From: Bacteroidales bacterium UBA3663
GTDB taxonomy: Bacteria > Bacteroidota > Bacteroidia > Bacteroidales > UBA3663
Reading direction: 5' to 3'
DNA length: 33,655 nucleotides
Assembly (NCBI GenBank): GCA_002373755.1
Contig: DFJU01000025.1
Coordinates: 1 to 33,655, forward strand
Made by a program: the position numbers and the translations under genes. This document shows positions 1-7,138 of the stretch, in pieces; within the stretch, counting starts at the first letter, position 1, and each line of letters opens with the position of its first letter. The notes below the pieces were generated by a model that did no database searches, had not been told where the DNA came from, and saw only the letters and a program-made list of their open reading frames with translations.

Positions 1-196
1 AGATGCGCATGGAATAGTCGGCCTCCGCAACGGAACTGCGGTCGATCAGTACCAGTCCGTCAGAGCCAATGCCCTTGTGGCGGTCGCTCCACGCGATGGC
101 CGCAGCGCTGGGGTCTGTGATGGGATAGCGGGTGGCGTCGACATAGATATAGTCGTTGCCACAGCCGTGCATTTTGGTAAAATAGATTTTGCTCAT
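1..196 (-). CDS. dapF: Diaminopimelate epimerase, N-terminal part (cut by window edge)
   Basis: Translating the minus strand from the ATG at 196 gives a protein beginning [20 protein letters not shown], with [14 protein letters not shown] further on. These match the family's N-terminal KMHGxGNDF and GIGxDGL segments. DapF converts LL- to meso-diaminopimelate for lysine and peptidoglycan synthesis in the cytoplasm. About 65 residues are visible; the two catalytic cysteines lie beyond the window edge and cannot be checked. The gene is transcribed away from pyrG, with a good Bacteroidetes promoter about 120 bases upstream. In many Bacteroidales dapF is followed by dapL, which would be outside this window. 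Family assignment is firm from the visible motifs. Confidence 0.9.
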   Translation of the reverse strand, partial: MSKIYFTKMHGCGNDYIYVDATRYPITDPSAAAIAWSDRHKGIGSDGLVLIDRSSVAEADYSMRI

Positions 197-313
197 TCAG
201 TTAAATATCCGTTTCGTTGATGAGTTGTATCGTGGTTGATGACCGTGGATAGGCCTTTCCTCGTTACTGTTTGATGATTCCCATTCAATCATTGCCTACT
301 TTGATTTCCTGTG

Positions 314-344
314 CAAAGATAAGACATATTGCTAGAAAGACAAA
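314..344 (-). promoter_or_regulatory. Bacteroidetes-type promoter for dapF
   Basis: On the minus strand TTTG (344-341) is followed after 19 bases by TATCTTTG (321-314), matching the -33 TTTG and -7 TAnnTTTG elements of the Bacteroidetes primary sigma factor. Transcription would begin near 308, leaving a leader of about 110 bases before the dapF ATG. Confidence 0.6.
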
Positions 345-532
345 TACCAAGAAGTTGCTATTTATTTAAATAATGATGGAAAATGACATTTTGTAAATGA
401 AGATGGTAAATCCTTGTCAGAAATCCAACAAAAACTTGATGAAAAAGCCCACTGTACTGACACATTGTCACTTGATGAAATTATTAACAATCAAAGTCTC
501 ACTTTCCTGATGGTTTTACATGCCTGTCACGC

Positions 533-540
533 TACCTTTG
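533..540 (+). promoter_or_regulatory. -7 box for pyrG
   Basis: TACCTTTG fits TAnnTTTG; the -33 region about 20 bases upstream is only a weak match. A start near 547 would give a leader of about 29 bases to the GTG at 576. It would exclude translation from the in-frame TTG at 414. Confidence 0.45.
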
Positions 541-575
541 TATCAGTTTTCAAACATGTCATATATTATATTAAG

Positions 576-2219
576 GTGGAAACAAAGTATATTTTTATCA
601 CAGGAGGCGTGGCCTCGTCGCTGGGCAAAGGCATCATCTCGGCATCATTGGGCAAGCTGTTGCAGGCACGGGGCTACCATATTACCATTCAGAAGTTCGA
701 CCCTTACATCAACATCGACCCTGGAACACTGAACCCCTATGAGCATGGTGAGTGCTACGTGACAGCCGACGGCATGGAGACCGACCTCGACCTCGGGCAC
801 TACGAACGCTTCACCGGCATCGAGACGACGCGCGACAACAGCGTCACCACCGGCCGGATCTACCTGAGCGTCATCGAACGCGAACGCCGAGGCGACTATC
901 TGGGCAAGACGATTCAGGTCGTGCCGCACATCACCGACGAGATCAAGCGGCGGATGCTGCGTTCCGAATCGGCAGCGAAAGAGCACCTCGACTTCGTCAT
1001 CACCGAGATTGGAGGCACCATCGGCGACATCGAAAGCCAGCCTTTCCTCGAGGCCATCCGACAGCTGCGCTGGGAACTTGGACAGTCGCGCGCACTCAAC
1101 GTCCACCTCACCTATGTGCCCTACATCGCAGCAGCCGGCGAACTGAAGACGAAACCGACGCAGACCAGCGTCAAGCAGCTGCAAGGACTTGGCATCCAGC
1201 CTGAAGTGCTCGTGTTGCGCACCGAACACGCCCTGAACGACGAACTGCGCCAAAAGGTCGCCCACTTCTGCAACGTCGATCCGACCGCCGTGGTGCAGAG
1301 CCAGGACATGCCGAGCATCTACGAGGTGCCAGTCAACATGCAGCAGCAGGGCCTCGACGCCATCATCCTGCGCAAGCTCGGCATGGAGGTTGGCGAAACG
1401 CCGCCGCTCGGCCCGTGGCGCTCATTCCTCGAACGGCGCAAGCGCGCTACGCGGGTCGTGAACATCGCACTGGTGGGCAAATACGACCTTCAGGACGCCT
1501 ACAAGAGCATCCGCGAAAGTCTGGCCCACGCCGGCACCTACAACGACCGCAAGGTGAACGTGACGTTCATCAACAGCGAGAGCCTGACGCGCGACAATGT
1601 GGCCGACAAGCTGGCAGGCATGGCCGGCGTGGTGATCTGTCCGGGCTTCGGACAACGCGGCATCGAGGGCAAAATCATCGCAGCCGAATACACCCGCACC
1701 CACGACATCCCGACGTTCGGCATCTGCCTCGGAATGCAGATGATGGTCATCGAATTTGCGCGCAACGTGCTGGGCTACGACGACGCGAACAGCAGCGAAA
1801 TGTCGGCCGACACCACCCACAACGTCATCGACATGATGGAGGAGCAGAAATCGGTCACGCAGATGGGCGGAACGATGCGCCTCGGCGCCTACGCCTGCCG
1901 GCTAAAAGCGGGCAGCAGGGCGTGCGATGCCTATCGTGCGGCATCGGCCGACAACGCTTCGGGCAACGGCGACGGACTCCGCATCGTGGAACGCCATCGT
2001 CACCGCTACGAGTTCAACAACCGCTATCTGGCCGAATTTGTGGCCAACGGAATGAACTGCGTGGGCATCAACCCCGAGGCGAATCTGGTGGAAATCGTCG
2101 AAATCCCGACTCTGCGCTGGTACATCGGCACGCAATTCCATCCCGAATACAGCTCGACGGTGCTGCATCCGCACCCGCTGTTCATGTCGTTCGTCAAGGC
2201 GTGCGCGCTTTCGAATTGA
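576..2219 (+). CDS. pyrG: CTP synthase (glutamine-hydrolysing)
   Basis: PyrG makes CTP from UTP, ATP and glutamine in the cytoplasm, the last step of de novo pyrimidine nucleotide synthesis. The N-terminal synthetase domain begins with KYIFITGGVASSLGKG and continues with KFDPYINIDPGTLNPYEHGE. The C-terminal class I glutamine amidotransferase domain has the nucleophile in GICLGMQ (Cys384 from the GTG) and the His/Glu pair in FHPEYSS (His522, Glu524). I start at the GTG at 576 because homologues begin one to three residues before TKYIF; this gives 547 residues, a normal length. The 54 codons upstream look non-coding. A short Ala/Asn/Gly-rich stretch (ASADNASGNGDG) before the conserved RHRHRYEFNN segment seems to be a lineage-specific insertion. 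asnB follows in the same direction after 116 bases. Confidence 0.96.
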   Translation: METKYIFITGGVASSLGKGIISASLGKLLQARGYHITIQKFDPYINIDPGTLNPYEHGECYVTADGMETDLDLGHYERFTGIETTRDNSVTTGRIYLSVIERERRGDYLGKTIQVVPHITDEIKRRMLRSESAAKEHLDFVITEIGGTIGDIESQPFLEAIRQLRWELGQSRALNVHLTYVPYIAAAGELKTKPTQTSVKQLQGLGIQPEVLVLRTEHALNDELRQKVAHFCNVDPTAVVQSQDMPSIYEVPVNMQQQGLDAIILRKLGMEVGETPPLGPWRSFLERRKRATRVVNIALVGKYDLQDAYKSIRESLAHAGTYNDRKVNVTFINSESLTRDNVADKLAGMAGVVICPGFGQRGIEGKIIAAEYTRTHDIPTFGICLGMQMMVIEFARNVLGYDDANSSEMSADTTHNVIDMMEEQKSVTQMGGTMRLGAYACRLKAGSRACDAYRAASADNASGNGDGLRIVERHRHRYEFNNRYLAEFVANGMNCVGINPEANLVEIVEIPTLRWYIGTQFHPEYSSTVLHPHPLFMSFVKACALSN

Positions 2220-2335
2220 CAATTGAAAATCCGCGTAGCAAGTGGTTCAAATCACCGAATCGAACGGATTATTTTCGTTTTCATTCGTGGAATTCGGTGT
2301 TCAACAAAAATAATCCTTAAAAAAAATGAAATAAT

Positions 2336-4024
2336 ATGTGTGGCATAGCAGCAATACTCAACATTGAACATCAGACTCAGGCCCTCCGACAGCAGGCTCT
2401 GCACATGAGCCAGAAAATCCGCCATCGCGGTCCAGACTGGAGCGGCATCTATTGTGGCAAATCGGCCATCCTGGCGCACGAACGACTGTCGATTGTCGAT
2501 CCCGAAAGCGGCGGACAACCGCTCTTCTCGCCCGACAAGAAACAGATATTGGCCGTCAACGGCGAAATCTACAACCACCAGGACATCCGCCGCAAGTATG
2601 CCGGGCGCTACGACTTCCAGACCGGCTCGGACTGCGAGGTGATTCTGGCCCTCTACCGCGACAAGGGCATCGACTTCCTCGAGGAGCTGAGCGGCATCTT
2701 CGCCTTCGTGCTCTACGACGAGGAACGCGACCGTTGCCTCATCGCCCGCGACCCCATCGGCGTCATTCCGCTCTACATCGGCCACAATGCCGACGGCAAG
2801 ATCTTCGTGGCCAGCGAACTGAAGGCTCTGGAGGGCGTGTGCGACAACTACGAGCCGTTCCTGCCCGGCCACTACGTGGAAATCGTGAGGTCAGCGCAGC
2901 CATCGGCCAAAAGCTACCAGTTCAAACGCTACTACACACGCGACTGGTTCAGCTACGCGGCCGTGAAGGACAATGCGGCAAGCGTCGATGCCATCCGCGA
3001 CGGACTGATGGCGGCCGTAAAGCGTCAGCTCATGTCCGATGTGCCATACGGCGTGCTGCTGTCGGGCGGACTTGACTCGTCGGTCATATCGGCCATCGCC
3101 GAACGGTACAGCGAGATGCGCATCGAAGACAACTCGCAGTCGAAAGCCTATTGGCCGCGACTCCACTCGTTCGCCGTCGGTCTGAAGGGTGCGCCCGACC
3201 TCGCCAAGGCGCGCATGGTGGCCGACCACATCGGCACCGTCCACCACGAAATCAACTACACGATTCAGGAGGGTCTGGACGCCATCCGCGACGTGATCTA
3301 CTTCATCGAGACCTACGACGTGACCACGGTGCGCGCCTCGACGCCGATGTACCTGCTGGCGCGCGTCATCAAGTCGATGGGCATCAAGATGGTGCTGTCG
3401 GGCGAGGGCGCAGACGAAATCTTCGGCGGATACCTCTACTTCCACAAGGCTCCGTCGGCGCAGGAATTCCACGAAGAGACCGTGCGCAAGCTCTCGAAAC
3501 TCTACCTCTACGACTGCCTGAGGGCCAACAAGAGCCTGTCGGCGTGGGGTGTGGAGGGTCGCGTGCCATTCCTCGACAAGGAGTTCCTCGACATCGCAAT
3601 GCGCACCAACCCCGAGGCCAAGATGTGCCCCGGCCACACCGTCGAAAAGAAGATCGTGCGCGAAGCCTTTGCCGACATGTTGCCCGCCGAGGTCGCATGG
3701 CGCCAGAAGGAGCAGTTCAGCGACGGCGTGGGCTACTCATGGATCGACACGCTGAAGCAGATTACGGCCGATGCCGTCAGCGACGAACAGATGGCACATG
3801 CCGCAGAACGCTTCCCGATCAACCCGCCGAAAAACAAGGAGGAATACTACTACCGCAGCATCTTCGCCGAGCATTTCCCAAGCGAATCGGCCGCACGCAG
3901 CGTCCCGAGCGAGGCCAGCGTTGCCTGCTCGACGGCCAAGGCGCTCGAATGGGATGCCGCATGGAAAAACATGGACGAACCGAGCGGCCGCGCCGTCAAG
4001 GGCGTCCACGAACAGGCTTATTGA
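2336..4024 (+). CDS. asnB: Asparagine synthetase B (glutamine-hydrolysing)
   Basis: AsnB forms asparagine from aspartate, ATP and glutamine in the cytoplasm. The protein starts MCGIAAILNI, so Cys2 becomes the N-terminal nucleophile of the class II glutaminase domain. NGEIYNH and the RHRGPDWSG segment also belong to this domain. The ATP-pyrophosphatase domain carries SGGLDSS at residues 243-249, and LSGEGADEIFGGY is the conserved synthetase segment. At 562 residues the length is normal for the bacterial family. It lies 116 bases downstream of pyrG, another glutamine-dependent enzyme, and a strong terminator follows 64 bases after the stop. No clear TAnnTTTG box is seen in the gap, so co-transcription with pyrG is plausible. 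Confidence 0.96.
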   Translation: MCGIAAILNIEHQTQALRQQALHMSQKIRHRGPDWSGIYCGKSAILAHERLSIVDPESGGQPLFSPDKKQILAVNGEIYNHQDIRRKYAGRYDFQTGSDCEVILALYRDKGIDFLEELSGIFAFVLYDEERDRCLIARDPIGVIPLYIGHNADGKIFVASELKALEGVCDNYEPFLPGHYVEIVRSAQPSAKSYQFKRYYTRDWFSYAAVKDNAASVDAIRDGLMAAVKRQLMSDVPYGVLLSGGLDSSVISAIAERYSEMRIEDNSQSKAYWPRLHSFAVGLKGAPDLAKARMVADHIGTVHHEINYTIQEGLDAIRDVIYFIETYDVTTVRASTPMYLLARVIKSMGIKMVLSGEGADEIFGGYLYFHKAPSAQEFHEETVRKLSKLYLYDCLRANKSLSAWGVEGRVPFLDKEFLDIAMRTNPEAKMCPGHTVEKKIVREAFADMLPAEVAWRQKEQFSDGVGYSWIDTLKQITADAVSDEQMAHAAERFPINPPKNKEEYYYRSIFAEHFPSESAARSVPSEASVACSTAKALEWDAAWKNMDEPSGRAVKGVHEQAY

Positions 4025-4087
4025 TTGAACGACATATTTCTTTGCTCCATCTGACTACCTTTTGTCGGCCATAAAAACACATAAAAA

Positions 4088-4124
4088 CGCCCCTCACTAC
4101 GCGAATTAGTGAGGGGCGAATTTT
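4088..4124 (+). terminator. Intrinsic terminator after asnB
   Basis: A perfect 11-bp stem (CGCCCCTCACT at 4088-4098 with AGTGAGGGGCG at 4108-4118) encloses a 9-base loop and is followed by AATTTTGTT. The loop contains the octamer CTACGCGA, which is over-represented elsewhere in the window. Confidence 0.8.
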
Positions 4125-4134
4125 GTTGATTTAG

Positions 4135-4208
4135 GGTTTTATTTCCGGTTTGACTTTGGTTTTATTTCCGAAATGCATTAAATTTGCAGCGTTTCAGAAA
4201 TAAAACCA
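4135..4208 (+). promoter_or_regulatory. AbiE promoter embedded in an inverted-repeat operator
   Basis: TTTG (4155-4158), 20 bases, then TAAATTTG (4179-4186) is a textbook Bacteroidetes promoter, with a start near 4192 and a leader under 20 bases to the ATG at 4211. The promoter sits inside a palindrome: GGTTTTATTTC (4158-4168) is inverted as GAAATAAAACC (4197-4207). A further left half-site, GGTTTTATTTCCGG, lies 23 bases upstream at 4135-4148. AbiEi antitoxins are known to repress their own operon through inverted repeats, and this layout fits. Confidence 0.7.
4158..4208. repeat. 51-bp direct repeat, left copy (AbiE module boundary and operator)
   Basis: This 51-bp segment recurs at 5679-5729 with three mismatches (positions 12, 14 and 34). 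The left copy has internal inverted symmetry and contains the -7 box of the AbiE operon. The copies lie 1521 bp apart and bracket exactly the two AbiE genes. Confidence 0.9.
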
Positions 4209-4210
4209 GT

Positions 4211-4855
4211 ATGATTAGTTATATCGAGTTCAAAGAAAAACTGTTGCCTGAGGGGTGTTTCTCCATCCATCAGGCAAGGGCTTTTTTCCCTACTTTCGAC
4301 CGCAACAACCTGAAACGGTGGATGGACAAGGGACTCCTGATTCGGTTGCGACAAGAGTGGTATGCTTTTCCCGAAATGTTGCAACGACCCGACTTCTCGC
4401 GCTACATTGCCAACCGCATTTATCGACCCTCGTACATCAGTCTCCACACGGCTCTGAGTCTGTATGGAATGATTCCGGAAGCGGTGACAGACATCACGTC
4501 GGTCACGACGTTGAAGACTGCCCGCTTTGAAAATCCTTTTGGCCAATATGCCTATCAGAACATCAAGCAGGAACTCTTCTTTGGCTATAAACCTGTCCCA
4601 TTGCCCGCCAACAAAGCATTTGCCAACTCACCTCAGCAGTCTTGGCTATTGGCACATCCGGAAAAAGCCTTGCTGGACTTGCTCTATCTGTACCCCTTCT
4701 ATGACAACGAGGAGGAGTTGCTGCAACTCCGTCTGGACGAGGACTTCATGGCAGGAGAATTGAACTTAGAGAGACTGCATGAATATCTGGATAAAATGAA
4801 GAATAAAGCTCTTGACCTCCGAATCGCAAAAATCCTAAAGATATACAATCTATGA
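4211..4855 (+). CDS. AbiEi-type antitoxin / autorepressor
   Basis: This 214-residue protein resembles the antitoxin of type IV AbiE toxin-antitoxin systems: an N-terminal winged-helix-like part (FSIHQARAFFPTFDRNNLKRW), then YISLHTALSLYGMIPEAV, DITSVTTLKT, FGQYAYQNIK and HPEKALLDLLYLY. In this family the N-terminal domain binds operator repeats and the C-terminal domain counters the toxin without stable complex formation. I chose the ATG at 4211; an upstream TTG at 4184 lies within the promoter. The stop overlaps the toxin start (ATGA at 4852-4855), indicating translational coupling. The gene is more AT-rich than asnB, consistent with acquisition. Family assignment comes from sequence pattern only. 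Confidence 0.8.
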   Translation: MISYIEFKEKLLPEGCFSIHQARAFFPTFDRNNLKRWMDKGLLIRLRQEWYAFPEMLQRPDFSRYIANRIYRPSYISLHTALSLYGMIPEAVTDITSVTTLKTARFENPFGQYAYQNIKQELFFGYKPVPLPANKAFANSPQQSWLLAHPEKALLDLLYLYPFYDNEEELLQLRLDEDFMAGELNLERLHEYLDKMKNKALDLRIAKILKIYNL

Positions 4856-5637
4856 TTGACTTGAACTATATCAGCAGTTTCTTCCCGCCACAGATTGCCG
4901 CCAAGGCAGATTTCCAGAAACACATGCTGAAAGAATACATACAACTCATGGTGCTCGACTTCCTCGTCACCACCCCGTACGTCAGCAAACTGGCCTTCAT
5001 CGGAGGAACGAATCTCCGACTCATCAAGGGCATCGACCGTTTTTCGGAGGATTTGGACTTCGACTGCAAGGCATTGACCGAACAGGAGTTTGCCGACATG
5101 ACGGACAGTGTTATCACTTTCCTGCAACGCTCTGGACTAAATGCGGAACCCCGTGACACTGTCAATCCTAAACTTACGGCCTACAGGAGGAACATCTATT
5201 TCCCGGAGTTTCTCTTTGAACTGGGTCTAACCGGCCACCGCGAGGAGCGTTTCCTGCTCAAGATTGAAGCTCAAGACCAGAAGGTGGTCTATCCCATCGA
5301 GATGCAGCACATACAACGCTGCGGTTTCTACTTCTCACTACCTACCCCACCCGACACAGTCCTGCTGAGCATGAAACTGTCGGCGCTGTTATCCAGAGCC
5401 AAAGGCAGAGACTTCTACGACACGATGTTCTTGATGCAACTGACCCGCCCCTCTATGGATTTTCTCTCTCAACGGGTAGGCATTCACACTATGGATGAAC
5501 TGAAAAATGCCATCCTCGACAAATTGAAGGAAACTGACCTCAACATCAAGAAACGCGACTTTGAACATCTATTGTTCAATACGCCATCGGCCGAGAAAAT
5601 CCTCCATTTTGAAGAGGCATTCTTAGCGATGTACTAA
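4852..5637 (+). CDS. AbiEii/AbiGii-type nucleotidyltransferase toxin
   Basis: This 261-residue protein has the signature of the AbiEii nucleotidyltransferase family: FIGGTNLRL at residues 49-57, then RFSEDLDFDC (63-72) with the metal-binding acidic residues, a basic KGRDFYDTMFL segment further on, and a helical C-terminus. Related toxins transfer nucleotides to RNA (for example tRNA acceptor ends) and block translation, giving phage-abortive infection. All core residues of the two N-terminal motifs are present, so it looks intact. It overlaps the antitoxin by four bases. The right 51-bp repeat begins 42 bases after its stop, so nothing else is carried in the module. The actual target of this toxin cannot be read from sequence. 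Confidence 0.87.
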   Translation: MIDLNYISSFFPPQIAAKADFQKHMLKEYIQLMVLDFLVTTPYVSKLAFIGGTNLRLIKGIDRFSEDLDFDCKALTEQEFADMTDSVITFLQRSGLNAEPRDTVNPKLTAYRRNIYFPEFLFELGLTGHREERFLLKIEAQDQKVVYPIEMQHIQRCGFYFSLPTPPDTVLLSMKLSALLSRAKGRDFYDTMFLMQLTRPSMDFLSQRVGIHTMDELKNAILDKLKETDLNIKKRDFEHLLFNTPSAEKILHFEEAFLAMY

Positions 5638-5678
5638 TTGAAAAACGGAGCAACAAGTCTTCTATGAATACAAAAAGC

Positions 5679-5729
5679 GGTTTTATTTCTGTAATGCATT
5701 AAATTTGCAGCATTTCAGAAATAAAACCA
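5679..5729. repeat. 51-bp direct repeat, right copy
   Basis: This is the second copy of the repeat at 4158-4208 (48 of 51 identical). It keeps the TAAATTTG box (5700-5707), but the -33 TTTG is lost because the position falls at the repeat edge (AGCG). It is therefore probably not an active promoter. It ends 10 bases from the stop of the convergent TPR gene. Confidence 0.9.
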
Positions 5730-5739
5730 CTTTTTTCGA

Positions 5740-6981
5740 TTATTGTTTTTGCAAGTCGGCTGCCATTTTATCATCGGCTTCAGCCTTTCTCAGCAGTTCC
5801 ATTATCTTACCTTTGTCGGATTCTTTTTGGGCTAATTTGCGATATAAATCAGCACGATTCACAAATGCAAATGCATCATTGGGGTCCAAGGCAATAGCCT
5901 TGTTGTAGTCTGCCAAAGCACCATCCAAGTCCTCTAATCTTGATTTAATGGCACCTCGGTTATTATAGGCCAATTCATTTTCAGGATCCAAGTCAATACA
6001 TTTATCATAATCGGCCAAAGCACCTCGATAGTCTTTTGTTTCGAACCTTAAGCAACCTCGAATATAATAAACTATAGTGTAATCCGGTTTCAACGCTATA
6101 GCTTTTTCATAATTGGCCAATGCCTTCTTACTATTGCCCATATCGGAGTACAGATTGCCACGATTTAAATAAACATCTGCATCGTCAGGATTAAGCTTTA
6201 TGGCTTTATTATAGTCTTTTAAAGCCCCTTCATAATCTTTCATTCCCTTTTTGATGTTGCCTCGATTGCAATATATAAGGATATTGTCTGGGTCAAGAGC
6301 TATAACCTTGTCGCAGTCAGCCAATGCCTCTTGGTATAGTCCAAGATTAAACTTGACTTTACTGCGATTTAAATATGCCTCAAGTTCATAGGGATTCAGC
6401 GCTATAGCTTTATTGTCATCGGCCAATGCCCCTTGTAAATCTCCCATTTTCATTTTCAACAAACCTCGGTTGTAATATCCGTAAGCATCATCGGGAGCCA
6501 AAGCAATTGACTTGTCGTAATCCTTCAATGCTTCTTCCCAACGGTTCAAGTCTGAGTACAGATTGCCACGACGATAATATGCTTGTGCATAAGCTGGATT
6601 CAATACTATGGCCCGACTGTAATCGTCTAAAGCGCCTTGAATATCACCCATTTTACTTTTCAAGAGGCCACGGGCAGAATATGCTTCCTCATCATTGGGG
6701 GCCAAAAGGATTACTTTATTATAGTCTTCCAAAGCCCCTTGCAGGTCTCCCATTGATTCTTTCACGTAAGCACGACCGCCATATGCTATTGCACTATCTG
6801 GATTCTGTTTAATAAACTCATCACAATAAGCCAATAATGCTAAATTCTCTTGTGTGTTATCATCAGTTTTTGACATATTTTTATTTGCATTATTATTTGC
6901 TGCAAAGCAACTATTGAAGAACAAGAAGCTTAATGCAACAATTAAAACCGACAAAATGCTGTGTAGTGTAGATTTGTTCAT
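5740..6981 (-). CDS. Exported TPR-repeat protein
   Basis: A 413-residue protein with an N-terminal hydrophobic segment ending LFFNSCFAANN. This could be a lipobox cysteine or a signal peptidase I site. After a short Asn/Lys-rich linker it consists almost entirely of tetratricopeptide repeats: about nine full 34-residue units of the form LxDYxKAIxLxPxDxxxYxNRGxxxxxxGxxxxA from about residue 85, plus a divergent first unit. TPR arrays are protein-protein interaction scaffolds, so no enzymatic function is implied. It is probably periplasmic or membrane-anchored. It is AT-rich compared with ackA, and its stop lies 10 bases from the right AbiE repeat. No clear promoter box is seen upstream. Its partner is unknown. 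Confidence 0.85.
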   Translation of the reverse strand: MNKSTLHSILSVLIVALSFLFFNSCFAANNNANKNMSKTDDNTQENLALLAYCDEFIKQNPDSAIAYGGRAYVKESMGDLQGALEDYNKVILLAPNDEEAYSARGLLKSKMGDIQGALDDYSRAIVLNPAYAQAYYRRGNLYSDLNRWEEALKDYDKSIALAPDDAYGYYNRGLLKMKMGDLQGALADDNKAIALNPYELEAYLNRSKVKFNLGLYQEALADCDKVIALDPDNILIYCNRGNIKKGMKDYEGALKDYNKAIKLNPDDADVYLNRGNLYSDMGNSKKALANYEKAIALKPDYTIVYYIRGCLRFETKDYRGALADYDKCIDLDPENELAYNNRGAIKSRLEDLDGALADYNKAIALDPNDAFAFVNRADLYRKLAQKESDKGKIMELLRKAEADDKMAADLQKQ

Positions 6982-7047
6982 AATAATAAATAGATAATGT
7001 TTATTGGGGGTAAAATAATCACCAACGGCAACAGCGGGATAAAATCA

Positions 7048-7111
7048 ATCTCCCGCAGAGGCAAGTCAAATGAAAAATCTCATTTCCACTCACTTACACT
7101 CTGCGGGAGAT
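7048..7111. repeat. 13-bp inverted repeat with alternative pairing, downstream of ackA
   Basis: ATCTCCCGCAGAG (7048-7060) is perfectly inverted as CTCTGCGGGAGAT (7099-7111) around 38 bases. A further GCGGGA at 7034-7039 can pair with TCCCGC at 7051-7056, so two hairpins are mutually exclusive. It lies 28 bases past the ackA stop, between ackA and the TPR gene. It may terminate transcription or set mRNA ends; there is no clear T-tract. Confidence 0.6.
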
Positions 7112-7138
7112 ATCAAAACTCAGTAGATTCGGTCGGAT

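Larger units (their letters stand above)
197..575. other. Divergent intergenic region dapF / pyrG
   Basis: This 379-base stretch separates dapF (minus) from pyrG (plus). It holds a minus-strand promoter at 314-344 and a plus-strand -7 box at 533-540. An open frame runs through 414-575 upstream of pyrG, but it is AT-rich, resembles no CTP synthase N-terminus and begins upstream of the inferred promoter. It is therefore treated as non-coding. Confidence 0.6.

Noticed and set aside
414..575. N-terminal extension of pyrG from a TTG start
   Set aside because: The 54 residues match nothing in CTP synthases, the sequence is AT-rich and the -7 promoter box lies inside it.
645..1265. Minus-strand open frame opposite pyrG (206 codons)
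   Set aside because: It is an antisense shadow of the GC-rich pyrG frame, with low-complexity V/D/H-rich protein and no recognisable domain.
5679..5707. Right-hand repeat copy as an active promoter
   Set aside because: The -7 box is present, but the -33 position reads AGCG rather than TTTG.
5705..5908. Short frame after the right AbiE repeat, resembling the start of the antitoxin (MQHFRNKT)
   Set aside because: The similarity comes only from the repeat itself, and the frame then runs antisense through the TPR gene.
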